Assembly: GCA_000226015.1 (NCBI GenBank)
Contig: JH154101.1
Span: 273,075 to 315,910, forward strand
From: Mnemiopsis leidyi
Taxonomy: Eukaryota > Ctenophora > Tentaculata > Lobata > Bolinopsidae
Reading direction: 5' to 3'
DNA length: 42,836 nucleotides
Part shown: positions 1 through 9,873 of the stretch, piece by piece
How positions within the stretch are numbered: the first letter of the stretch is position 1
How the letters are laid out: each line of letters starts with the position of its first letter
Notes under the pieces: generated by a model
Seen by the model: the letters and a program-made list of their open reading frames with translations, nothing else
The model's database searches: none
Told to the model about the DNA's origin: nothing
Translations under genes and position numbers: made by a program

Positions 1-180
1 ATAACCATGACACCCTGGAATTTACCCATGGTCAATGGTAATTTTGACCATTTGACCACGGCAATTTTGAAATTTTGGCCATGGTCATGGTCAAAATTTT
101 TTGACCATTTGACCATGACACCCGGACGTAGGCCAAATGATCAAAAAATCGTGGTCATNTTACCCCCCCCCCCCCCTAGT
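1..180. repeat. Degenerate TGACCATG-type repeats ending in a poly-C run
   Basis: Variants of TTTGACCATG and its complement recur in both orientations, and CCATGACACCC occurs twice (near 6 and near 112). One undetermined base (n, 159) stands just before a poly-C run at about 162-176, so the assembly is weak here. Reading frames across it are low complexity and not convincing genes. Confidence 0.6.
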
Positions 181-1498
181 TACCGCTATCTGTCTTCCCT
201 TCCCATTCTTCCTCATCTCTTTTCCCACTCCTCCACCTCCCCCCAATTTTGCTCAGAATTTGACGGTGAATCCGATGGTGACGGTCCCAATGCCCAAAAA
301 CTTAATTTGGACTCTATATGGCCCTTATTAACCTACAACCCCATATCAGCATATATAAATATATACCACAAATGAAACCCACAATGAAAACGAATCTCAC
401 AATGAAAACGAATCCCAACAAACTGATAGTCCCGTGTCTTGTCTAACTGGAAGCACGCATTGCGTTTTGCCTAGTTTTGTTATTTGTCTGAAAACCTTTA
501 TCAGGGTGTCGTAAAACAATTCGGCATTTTGGTGAATTTCAATTCGCGCTGTAAATTGAAGTCCTGAACATAAACTAAGTGGCAATTACTAAAAATGAGT
601 GGACGATGAGGTGTCAAAATGTTTTATTCTGTTAAATTCACAGAGTGTTTGACTAGGTTTTCTCGGAATTTCATTGATATTGGTAACAAATTGGCTTAAA
701 ATCTGAATACTGAAATCGTTAAAATTGGAATTCGACCTAGCAAAAATTAATTCGCGTTATCACAATTCGCTGATCGCGATTCGACAATGATTCGACAATG
801 ATTCGGCAACGAATTACTCTCGGATATATAAACAATCCTCCAACGTCTTCTTCACCAGGAACAATAACAATAAACTCGTGTTCATGACTACTTGTGGCTA
901 CAAGGACCATCTCGAAGATTTGTTAAAATTATCTAACAGAATCCTTTCGTTCATATTTGTGTTACCTAATACTCAGAGCAGCACCTTGCTGTTAAGTCGT
1001 GGGAAGTCTCCAAGAAGCCCAACTCTTCAATTCCACCGGTGATGGAGTTCCACTGGTAGAATTGCACGGGTAGTCGTGATCTGTGTTAAAGTTTTAAGAA
1101 GGAGGTAGCATGTTTAAAGTTTATTATCAAGTAGGTAGTGCTTGAGTTATAAAACCCGGTAAGTCTCTGTAGTTTGTCCACGTATTCTGAGTCAAAATTA
1201 TATGCAAACCTGTGTGTCGATCATATGTACCAAAAAACATTTATCATGCTTTTATCATGTTTTTATGTTTATGTCTGATAATGATAATTCGAAAGTTTAT
1301 TTCACAGACAAATTAACAGTCAAGATTTCGAGTAAAAAATATAAAAAGAACTACATTGAAATTTGAGCACAAAGTCCATCCTCTAGCAAAGTATCCACTG
1401 AACTACTTTTTAGAGTAAGCGTATCTGCAGTAAACAAACCATCTGTCGTCATGGTACCTGGAGGAGCACGCCGCTGGAGCGTCGTGGGGGTGTTCGTT
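181..1498. other. Non-coding stretch, no gene recognised
   Basis: No convincing exon was seen on either strand. There is a short tandem ATTCGACAATG repeat near 779-800 and a TATATAAA-like box at about 823-831 followed by AATAAA near 870. That order would suit a promoter or a degraded retroelement end, but nothing downstream supports either. Confidence 0.4.
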
Positions 1499-1634
1499 CC
1501 TTATCATTTTACCGAATTTAGCAAAGAAGTCCTGGCACACCTGAACAAGCGAACTTTTAGACATTTCCTTACCATTTTACCGAACTTAGCAAAGAAGTCC
1601 TGGCACACCTGAACAAGCGGACTTTTAGACATTT
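1499..1634. repeat. 68-bp direct tandem duplication
   Basis: The unit 1499-1566 is repeated almost exactly at 1567-1634, with only a few substitutions. The unit length is not a multiple of three, so any reading frame entering the first copy changes frame in the second. A small frame opens at ATG 1451 and ends at 1612 in the second copy; I do not regard it as a gene. Confidence 0.9.
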
Positions 1635-1689
1635 GTGTCTGCAGAGTATAGGTTGACCTACATGAAGGTTAATAGTTTCGACTACATCA

Positions 1690-1895
1690 GGGATTATGCA
1701 AGTAGTTAATGCTACTCTATAAGGATTATATCTTAGACTACATCATCAATTATAGTTTTGACTTCATCAGGGATTTTAGTTTGGAATACACAAGGGATTG
1801 TAGTTTAAAGTGCATGGGGGATTAAAGTTTGAAGTGCACTATGGACTATAGTTCACAGTACACTAGGGATTAAAGTTTACAGTGCACTAGGGAAT
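1690..1895. repeat. Degenerate minisatellite, units of about 25-30 bp
   Basis: Units built on AGGGATTAAAGTTTACAGTGCACT recur with decreasing divergence toward 1895. On the minus strand the array begins about 30 nt downstream of the splice donor of the exon at 1926-2111, so it would be intronic for that gene. Confidence 0.75.
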
Positions 1896-1925
1896 ATCTG
1901 TCAGACTACAACAATATAAACCCAC

Positions 1926-2111
1926 CTTATACTCGTCATCTCCAGGCTCACTAACGTAACAGTATCCGCCGTACCTAGGAAACTTGTTGGAACCGGGGCA
2001 GTTTGTCAGTCTTCTGTCCTGACTCAGCCAGTTATCTGTTATCGTCTTTAAATCTTCATCCCACGGTACGTGTCCAAGTTGGAATATGCCGTTCGTGTTC
2101 CTAAAATAGTT
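1926..2111 (-). CDS. Internal exon of an unrecognised gene
   Basis: The minus strand is open for 62 codons here, beginning NYFRNTNGIFQLGHVPWDED and ending SEPGDDEYK. The lower end meets a good donor (AAG then GTGGGT) and the upper end a plausible acceptor (AACCAG before 2111). The frame remains open to an ATG at 2144, so the acceptor could lie slightly further out. Composition is protein-like, with Trp, two Cys, a YGGYCYV stretch and charged ends, and both borders are in phase 0. I do not recognise the family and found no partner exons; they may lie outside the window or be too short to see. It runs opposite to the dehydrogenase gene beside it. Confidence 0.55.
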
Positions 2112-2636
2112 CTGGTTAAATTCAAGTATGTTTTTTCTTGTCATTGTTAGTTACACAATGCATAGTCCTGAATTTTTAGTTTATTGTAGTTCGAAAATCT
2201 TATGAAACAAAAAATTATTAGCTGTAAGATTTCACATTTCTACCTGAGACAATGGTCCAACGTAGCCTCATCTTGTCTTGTAACAAGAGTTGCAGACAGT
2301 GCACAAGACATCAAACACAAGATCGGTAGGAAGGAAGGAAGTGACATTTTTCTTGCTGCAATCATATTCATAAAGTTTTTCATATTTCGGTCCCTAATTG
2401 CTTTCAAAATTTGAATTTTTACAATGGCCATGGCCTCGCGCCTCAGTGGTTAAATTACATTTTAACAAATAAATTAGATTAACTTAAGAGAGTGAGGAGA
2501 AAAATGCCGAGTTTGGAATATGTTTTATTGCCAGAATACATAATGAAATGTTCCTCCGGCTGAATGAAGTATACAATTTCCATTGTAAGACTAGGCGCTT
2601 AGGTGATAAAACTGTAACTGAATCTTCACTTTACAG

Positions 2637-5600
2637 ATTCAAACCACTATGGTATAGCGGGGTATTACGGACTGATGGCTAAACAAGCTGGACTTATAGG
2701 AATCAGTATGACCAACACTTCCCCTCTACAGGTACTGACTTGACAGGGACTTCTGTTGGAATAACTTATAAATGCCACGTTTATACTTTTTTAGGTACTT
2801 AAAATGTTACCATAGTCATTAGTCTAGCTATTTTATTTACTGCCTTTGGTACATAGTACCCTTATTTCGAGCTATATCATTAGAAAAAACAAAACTGCTG
2901 CAGTTACTTTAAGCAGGATCTTATTATAACTCACCAAATAACGAGAAGTGAGTTGCGAGGGAGGGTGCACTTAGAGCTATCAAAAGACTATAATCCATGA
3001 AGTGTATCTAAAGACTAAAGTTATTCTAATTTCCCAAGAAAGTTATAATGTAAGAACGCAACAGAAAGAACTTAAAACAACATAAAGGTTCACCGATCAA
3101 GAAAACGGTTCCTTGGAAATGATCGCCGATGAAAAGAGACAGGCTCACATTCATAATATAACAGATGCTCAAGTGATGACCTTATTGGCACTTTCCATAA
3201 ACACTCATCCTATCCGGTCAATCTCATCGAGTTTTTCTCCTCTATACTTGAGCTGTCGCACTTACTTTACCAGATGGTCAATCACTGAAAGAAATTCCAG
3301 AAAGCTCGATAAAAGATCAGCTTTAATTGAATAATAATAGTTACCATCACGTGCTCAATGCCTCACTGAGGTGTGGTCTAATCCATCACGTGACTATCTT
3401 GCAGTCATCTGGCAATCCTTGATTTCTAGGCTTTATGTTTAGTCCTTCCGGTTATTAAAAGTGTCATAAAAGTGTCATTACATATTTATATTTAAATCAA
3501 AATTTTAGACAAAAAGATGACATTTAGCAGTCTTCTTTATCAATCAACAATCACCATCTCAAGTTTTATGAACTCAAACTTTAATCATCACTACAAATTG
3601 TAGGTTTCTAGTTTCACAAAAATTCGACAGATTCCATCCTTAACCAACCCACCAAGTTTAGGTACCTACACGTGGGAAAGTGTGCACCCTTGGAACAAAC
3701 CCCATCTCAGTTATAGCCCCTGCTGCCAGGGGAGACGACTGTTTCGCCCTGGACATGGCCACCACTACTGTTGCTGTGGGCAAGGTTGGTTAATCATTAG
3801 TGATTTATTTTTGTATCCTAGGTGCCTACTAGAGCTCAAGTACCCACGTTGGGAACCAACCCCATCTCTGTCGTTGCTAGGGCAACCGGAGACGATTATT
3901 TTGCTTTAGACATGGCAACTACCACAGTGGCTTTTGGCAAGGTGAGATGGATGTAAGAATGTGTGTATATACATAAATGTGTATATACATAAAAAGAAGT
4001 TTTACAAGTTTGTTTTAAGTGTCTTCGCATTTTTTGATATGATTGATGGTTAGGAATCAGGATCAGTTGGTCTGCTTTCCCGGCTAAACCTTTTGTATGT
4101 GTTTCGAATGCTTATGGCGCTATTCTGTCTTTCGTTAGCACGCATGTGATTTTAATCGTTGCTAGACAGCAAGTCTGTGAATCGCAAAAAGCTATTAATT
4201 CATATTTTTGTGTCTTTAAAAAGTGACACTGGACACTTGCAATAGTCTTGAATTTCGTCTTCTTCTCTACTTGCAATTGCTAAGAATACCCCCTCCTAAA
4301 GTTTAGTCCTGTAAGACGTACAAAATGGAATGTTTAGGATTCGACAAGAACTCAAAAAACGACAAACTTACACGGTTGTACAAAAAAGGTAGTTTTGCCG
4401 GTAACACACACACACCTGCTTATACAAAGTTCATGTAAAGTGTTGATATCGAGACCTTGATTAACAAAGCTCTCAATTGAGCGCTTAACTTAGCGACGCC
4501 AGGAGGGGACCAACAGTATGTTTTATGAAGGCGCAACAAGAGCAACATCTGGTCTCTCTATGGTAATACAGGAATATCACTATCAGTATATTGGGACTTC
4601 GTGCGCAGATGATCATGCCAAATGATATGTGCCGATTATGGTACCTATTGTTATATCGGAATCCGTCATATCTGAAGCTGTCAACTATAGTATATTTAAA
4701 CCGCTAAATCTTTTACCGAAGATTAATGAAAATGTCGGAAATATTAGGAGGTGAAAACGAAAGTTAAAGACAAGCAGCAGTTCAGCCTTCAGATAAACGC
4801 GACTACAGAATGTGTGCCGACCTCTGTTCAATCTGCCATACAGAGCGGAAAGATCTGGAATTCACTTGACAGCCTGGTACCAGGATGGCAACACCTGCTT
4901 AAATTCGCAGCTGCAATCTAATAATCTCACTGCAGAAACTTTATTATCCCACTGCAGCAACTTATAACCTTTGTCTTGGGGAAATTAAGACGGTAACGTC
5001 GGGGTAAATCTCGCTGTTCAAGCGCGCTTTAATGCTTCATTTTGTTGTTCGATTAAATCGACAATGAGATTTGGCGCAAAAACTCTTAATCAAATATGGA
5101 TCATTAATTATTTGTTCGTCGGTATAATCAAGTTCTATCTTAAACCATGGAAGATGAAATTCGAGCAAAGTATAAACGTGCGAATTTTGACACTCAAATT
5201 CAATCACCTGAACAATTACATGGCTGATGGAAGTGGAAATTTCAATGAAACATAGTTACCATGACATCACAATGACGTCACTATAAAGTCACCATGACAT
5301 CACAGTGACGCCTCTATGACCGAACAATTCCCAGATTGAGGTTGCACGAAGAAAAGGAGAAGATTTGCCGGCAGGATGGGGTTGTGATAGCGAGGGTATC
5401 GAGGCTACAAAACCTGAATCCGTGCTCAACGGTGGTGGATTGCTTCCTTTAGGGGGCAGGGAAATTTCTGGTTTGTTTGCGTTTGTTCATCTTAGATTAA
5501 AAGTGCTTATCATAAGAGTTTGATTTACCGAAATATACTTATCTCAACTTGGAAACAAATAAAATCTACAGGGTTACAGCCAACATGTATATTCGCCACT

Positions 5601-6567
5601 GTTAGGATTATGTAAGACTGGTATCGGATAGTGTCGCATGGTGCTTTATACTGAAATAGATAAGATTTACTTTTGTTAAGATTAAAACTTTGAACAAATA
5701 CTAAAACAACATCCAACCAGGTGGGTACAAAGGTTACGGTCTGGCTCTCATGGTCGAGCTGTTCTGTGGTATCTTAGCCGGGGCTACCTGGGGACCCCAC
5801 ATCCGCAGTTGGCAAGTTCCTGACGAGACCAAGGTCGCAGATCTGGGTCAGTTCTTCATGGCTCTGGATCCGGGGGTATTTGGAGCTGGTTTCGAGGACA
5901 GATTGCAGCAGCTGATGGACCATCATCGAGCTTTAGAACCTGTATGTAACTTTCTAGTCGATCAGATATGGTCAATTCAGATCCGATCTGCAATCAATTT
6001 TACATTCTTAAGGTCGGTACCTACAGTCAACCATGTGACTTTAATAGTAACTGAGTATACTCCAAGTTACTATAATGTATACTCCAAGTTACTATAATGT
6101 ATACTCCAAGTTACTATAATGTATACTCCAAGTTACTATAGTGTATACTCCAAGTTACTATAATGTATACTCCAAGTAACTATGTACACTCCAAGTTACT
6201 ATAATGTATACTCCAAGTAACTACGTATACTCCAAGTAAATATGCAAACTCCAAGTAACTACGTATACTTTAAGTAACTATGTATACTCCAAGATTGCCG
6301 GCGAAGATGGAGTCCTAGTCCCAGGAGACCCGGAGAGAACTCACGAGAAGCTTTGTCAGGAATCAGGAGGAATACCGTACCACGGAGCGTTTATACGAGA
6401 TATGGTAGGTTTGCAACTGTTACTTCTCAAGCACTGCAGTTTTATCAGTATTTTTCAATTGTCTTCTTTTTGCCAAATGTAAAAAAGTAAGAAATTGTTC
6501 AAATCTTCAATTTCAGGGAATCCTGGCCGATAAAATGAAAGTTGACCCTATGCGGACTTTAGACTAA
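2637..6567 (+). CDS. Malate/L-lactate dehydrogenase, type 2 (LDH2/MDH2 family), 3' part
   Basis: Exons are 2637-2731, then 3662-3784 or 3822-3941, 5335-5470, 5721-5941, 6294-6404 and 6517-6567 (stop TAA 6565-6567). All have GT-AG borders and the phases close. They encode about 244 residues. Family signatures, in order, are SNHYGIAGYYGLMA (conserved His of the active-site/cofactor region), LGTNPISV with LDMATTT, an arginine/lysine-rich EVARRKGEDLPAGW segment, LLPLGG followed by GGYKGYGLALMVE, and VPGDPERTHEK near the end. The family comprises NAD(P)-dependent 2-hydroxyacid oxidoreductases with a fold unlike classical lactate dehydrogenase. The usual length is about 330-360 residues, so about 100 N-terminal residues are missing; their exons were not found upstream. 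The substrate cannot be told from sequence. The family call is firm. Confidence 0.9.
3662..3784 (+). CDS. Dehydrogenase alternative exon A
   Basis: This 41-codon phase-0 exon begins VPTRGKVCTLGTNPISV and ends LDMATTTVAVGK. Acceptor TTTAG lies at 3657-3661 and donor GTTGGT at 3785. It covers the same segment as exon B and carries the same family core. It differs by CTLG instead of PTLG, APAARGDD instead of ARATGDD, and one extra residue. Its donor is weaker than that of exon B. Confidence 0.8.
3822..3941 (+). CDS. Dehydrogenase alternative exon B
   Basis: This 40-codon phase-0 exon begins VPTRAQVPTLGTNPISV and ends LDMATTTVAFGK. The acceptor is CCTAG (3817-3821) and the donor GTGAGA (3942). 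It is only 37 nt downstream of exon A, a gap probably too short for ordinary splicing between the two, which favours one or the other being used. Confidence 0.85.
5255..5312. repeat. Two-copy intronic repeat with TGACGTCA
   Basis: ACCATGACATCACARTGACG occurs twice about 31 nt apart. The first copy is followed by TCA, giving the palindrome TGACGTCA (the core of a cAMP-response element). It lies about 20 nt upstream of the acceptor at 5334. A regulatory role is not shown. Confidence 0.6.
6052..6293. repeat. Minisatellite running into a splice acceptor
   Basis: Units of 22 bp (TATACTCCAAGTTACTATAATG), shortening to about 19 bp, repeat about a dozen times. The last partial unit ends CTCCAAG at 6293, and this AG is the acceptor of the dehydrogenase exon at 6294. 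Nearly every unit therefore carries the same CCAAG acceptor-like sequence. Confidence 0.9.
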
Positions 6568-7329
6568 TTTTATTGAATAATTATTTTAGTATTGTTACGT
6601 TGATGGGTAGTATCAGTAGTTTCATTTTTTAACTAAAAATACTTAACTGCATGTTTTTGTTCATTTTATAATAGAACAGTTTACTGAAGATGGGACTGCA
6701 CCGTTAGATGTTTATTTTTATTTTTGATTTCAGACTTGAGCATTGAGAACAATTTTTATGTGACGATATCAAGATTGACCATGTAATTAAAACAGATAAT
6801 AGTAAATTTGTGATAAGAATATAGTTGAAATATAGTGTTAGTGGGCTGTATTTTATTTGGTAAAGGTTTTAATTTTTATGTTTAACTACGTAATGAACTT
6901 CAATGGCTTATCATTTGAACTAACAAAAGAAAGTTAAATCTTTACCGGTGACTTTTAAATTTGAAAATAGAAAATACCCTTGTATTGTCTAAAATTTCAA
7001 TTTGACAACATTCTTTCATATTTCACTTTTAGGATGAACAGGTAAATTGTTGCGTATTAGAATCTGATGAACAAATGAATTCAATTTCAGCATCATCCGT
7101 TGCAGTTGATAGAGCCACCCCATTTGGAGGTAAATCTTTATATTTCCATTCTTTTTAAAGCTATAATTTCTAACGGCATGAAGTTTCTCTGTTGAAGCTG
7201 TGATAAGAAAAAGTAGGCACTGAATATTATTGTTGTTGGCAGTGCCCATATTGAAGAAATAAGAATTTCAAATTGGAAAGCAAAAACTCACAGGTTAAGA
7301 ACAATCAAAGTCGAACAATAAAACTAGAA
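6568..7329. other. AT-rich interval with two doubtful micro-exons
   Basis: This follows the dehydrogenase stop. No AATAAA was seen close behind the stop. At 7033-7041 (nine bases, DEQ) and 7091-7129 (HHPLQLIEPPHLE), AG-exon-GTAAAT arrangements in phase 0 could be early exons of the plus-strand coiled-coil gene that follows. Both are too short to be sure. Confidence 0.3.
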
Positions 7330-7389
7330 TCAAGAATAAAGACCAAACAAATCAGCCCATAACCCCTTACCCAGGAGTTGACCGCACTC

Positions 7390-7600
7390 CAGGACCATCA
7401 GCCAGATCAGGTCCGCGGCAGTGGGACCCCCAGACTCTTCCAAAACAGGACGAGTCTGTCCCTGAAAACCAGACGGCTTACCAACTTCCGTCTGATTTTC
7501 AGGATATGGTCGAAACCATAGGGCTGGCAAGAAAAGCAAACAAGTTTGCTTCCCCCACTGTGACCTTCCATTTTGGAAGGTCGATTGATCCAATTCCATG
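7390..7600. repeat. Two hairpin-forming inverted repeats downstream of copy 1
   Basis: CCTGAAAACCAGACGG pairs with CCGTCTGATTTTCAGG (one mismatch, 11-base loop) near 7461-7504. GACCTTCC pairs with GGAAGGTC around ATTTT near 7561-7581. Both are also present beside copy 2 (about 12,331-12,453). Relative to the minus-strand gene they lie in the 3' flank, possibly the 3' untranslated region; they could also be the remains of a small inserted element. Confidence 0.65.
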
Positions 7601-7772
7601 TCCATTTTCAATTCCATTCCGTGGGGGTGTGTCCAAGAACTGTTTAGTCCAAATTAAAATCGTGATAAATAGTTATAAAATCATAGTAAATGGTAGAGTC
7701 CAAAGTCCGTAATCCAAATCAAGTCTTTTCCGTTTAAGGGTTCCAGTATCCATTAAGTCCGAGTTTTAAAGT

Positions 7773-8507
7773 TCAGTCAAAAATAGGGATGACTACATCG
7801 CCAGGTGGGGCTGGCTGGACTACTAAGTGAGTCAAGTCAGATAGATCTAGTGACATCTGCGACTTAGTTGGTTTCGCGACCAATGGAGGCAAGTCTGACA
7901 AGTCTACTGTCGACTTTGGTGGTCTAGTAACCAAGGGTGGGAGGTCCGACAGATCTGCCTGTGAAGTCCTTGGTGGAGTGTTGATGTCTTGAGAAGATGC
8001 CTTTGGCTGAGACTGCAGGAGAGGAAGATCAGATAGATCGATCTTCAACTCAGCTGGCTTAGCCTCCATCTCAGATTCCTCAGGTCTATCTTCCACAAGA
8101 GGGGGTAGATCAGATAGATCTACTAAGAAGGAAGCAGTTTCTTCCTGAGCGGCGGGGAGGGAAGGGCTTTCTAGCTCGACAAAGTCGGTCTGACACTCCG
8201 CCTCAAATCGAATCACTTCAGAAATAGCAATCTCCACGTCCGTCTGGGTGCCAATAACCATTGTTTTCTTCCTCATCTGAACGAACATAAACCTTAGTCG
8301 GTATTCCAGAAGGTGCTGGAACTCTCCGAATGTTCTCTCAGATGCGTTTTCCAGCTGTTGGATCTTCAAGGTAGCAGTTTTTAGTTGCTGGATTGTGTTT
8401 TTGGTGTCCGATCTTGTTGCTCCGACAATGTGCACGAACAGTCCAACTAGGGATAGTGCCAGTAGAAAGATAAACACTGCGGCAACAATAAGAGTAGCGT
8501 TCTCCAT
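7773..8507 (-). CDS. Intronless single-pass membrane protein with DLSDLPPLV repeats (copy 1)
   Basis: The 244-residue product starts at ATG 8505-8507. Residues 5-28 form one strongly hydrophobic segment, VAAVFIFLLALSLVGLFVHI within it, with only four residues before it, so a signal-anchor is likely. Residues 35-80 are rich in Gln, Leu and Glu and may form a short coiled coil. Residues 87-90 read TQTD, and 105-108 CQTD; TQT is the anchor of peptides that bind the dynein light chain LC8. Residues 130-230 carry five DLSDLPPLV-type motifs (Asp at 130, 157, 185, 202 and 221) separated by Pro/Ser/Lys linkers. The family is not known to me. A TATA box and two CACGTG palindromes lie upstream. A decayed second copy lies at 12,605-13,221. 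Confidence 0.75.
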   Translation of the reverse strand: MENATLIVAAVFIFLLALSLVGLFVHIVGATRSDTKNTIQQLKTATLKIQQLENASERTFGEFQHLLEYRLRFMFVQMRKKTMVIGTQTDVEIAISEVIRFEAECQTDFVELESPSLPAAQEETASFLVDLSDLPPLVEDRPEESEMEAKPAELKIDLSDLPLLQSQPKASSQDINTPPRTSQADLSDLPPLVTRPPKSTVDLSDLPPLVAKPTKSQMSLDLSDLTHLVVQPAPPGDVVIPIFD

Positions 8508-8610
8508 ATCAGATTTGATCAGATAGAGAGAGATAGTTGAAAGTTTGCTGTATCAAACGAATTCAATGAGAGTTCTAACAGATAAGCTGCTGCACGCACC
8601 GGTTGCTAGG

Positions 8611-8618
8611 CTTTTATA
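8611..8618 (-). promoter_or_regulatory. TATA box of copy 1
   Basis: TATAAAAG on the minus strand, about 104 nt upstream of the ATG. The equivalent sequence upstream of copy 2 (TATAAAAA) is conserved although its surroundings have diverged. Transcription would be expected to start about 30 nt downstream, near the shared GCAGCAGCTT. Confidence 0.7.
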
Positions 8619-8626
8619 CGACACGC

Positions 8627-8669
8627 TTGCACGTGCAAAACAATCGTAAAATACCAAAATGCACGTGCA
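8627..8669 (-). promoter_or_regulatory. Paired CACGTG palindromes upstream of copy 1
   Basis: TTGCACGTGCAA (8627-8638) and TGCACGTGCA (8660-8669) flank a 21-bp gap. CACGTG is the E-box bound by bHLH-zipper factors such as the Myc/Max and USF types. The same pair at the same spacing precedes copy 2. Confidence 0.65.
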
Positions 8670-9591
8670 ACTTTTAGCCTGTTTTGTTGCCATCGGCTTT
8701 AAAGCCTGTCCAAGGGAACTGATGGCTTCCTTGCAAAGCAAGGGTAGTGGGGTGGTTGTTTTGTCCCCGCTCGTACATTTTCTGTCATTGTAAACAAGGG
8801 CAAATAAACTTACATTGCACAATGCTTTCTATATAGTCCATGCTACTTGGTTTCTCAGTAGCCGAGGAGTAATAATTCTACCTATGCTTGCTTAACCGCG
8901 ATCTAAAATTGTGCGTATGTGCAAGCGCTCGGTGCTGACCCAAAGCGGTATCAAACGCTTCAGAAAATAGACCATTTCGTCGTAACCCGCATAGATATAT
9001 TTTTGTAACAAAAGGGCTGTCGTTGTTGCAACAAAATGGGTGGAATTTGAGACGCGCGGCATCAACCATGCGGTGAATAGTTTTACTGAATTACCAAAAG
9101 TAGAGCTTGAATCATCTCTTGTCTTGTTATGTTAGATTCTATCGTGTTGTCAATTCGAACTAAAAAGTAACTAATACTTTTCAGAGAGCAATAGAGCTGG
9201 AGCGGTATAAAACCCGAGATGATGAACTACGAGTGGAAGACTCCATTAAAGAGGGCATGATCCACAGTCTCAAAGAGGAAAATAGGACTCTCGCTCTGAT
9301 GTAAACTCAGGAAAAAGAAACCCGTACTTCGAACGAGGTATTTGTTCTATTCCAAGCCAAGTTTTAAGAATTTTTAGTCACGGACACGGTCGCGGTCTAC
9401 TTTGTACTTGCTTCCGCCTCCCAAAAACCACATCTACATCCCAACACTAACAGGACCATCTCCCTAGTACTAGACAGCAGGGTTTTGCTAGTTCAAATTA
9501 ACAATGAAAATTAAGCAAATGAGATGATGAAGACGAACAGTGTAATAATACGTACGTTTTTGGTACGTTTTGGAGAGTTTAGCAGGGCGGG

Positions 9592-9873
9592 CTAGGACAA
9601 CTGCATCGAGTGCGTCCTCCTTTGGTTCCAGCTCAGAAGGGAGTTATCGTTTACCCCAGAGTGTCCGGTAACAGGTGGTGTGTCCGGGTAATGCTCCAAG
9701 AATCTGCCTAGTCCAGATTTGAAGGCGTCAAGAGTGGAGACACCTCTTAAATCAGCAGGAAGCATATTGAAGAGCTGGGCCGCACGTACACGAAAGGATC
9801 TATCATAGTCGTAATCATAGCACGTAATCTCTGTGTTCTGCTCGAAATACTTTTTAGGCGAGTCTAAGCACTA
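9592..9873 (-). mobile_element. Truncated non-LTR retrotransposon, C-terminal end of the reverse-transcriptase ORF
   Basis: The minus strand translates to a 93-codon end containing YDRSFRVRAAQLFNMLPADL, then STLDAFKSGLGRFL and a stop at 9592-9594. The order RSFRVRAAxLFNxLPxDLR, then TLxxFKxxLxxFL, is characteristic of the tail of LINE open reading frame 2. Upstream (9874-9990) the homology appears to continue in other frames with stops. It sits in the intron after the first coiled-coil exon. Confidence 0.75.

Noticed and set aside
1451..1612. 54-codon frame (MVPGGARRWSVV...) as the missing first exon of the dehydrogenase
   Set aside because: It runs through a 68-bp tandem duplication that shifts its frame, lacks the family's N-terminal signature and has no convincing donor.
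5273..5280. Functional cAMP-response element
   Set aside because: TGACGTCA here is part of a two-copy intronic repeat and is changed in the second copy; one match to an 8-mer is not evidence of function.
7330..7617. 95-codon minus-strand frame, also partly open in the second copy
   Set aside because: Its openness follows from the conserved hairpin region of the duplicated 3' flank; the second copy reads only partly and both inverted repeats explain the conservation.
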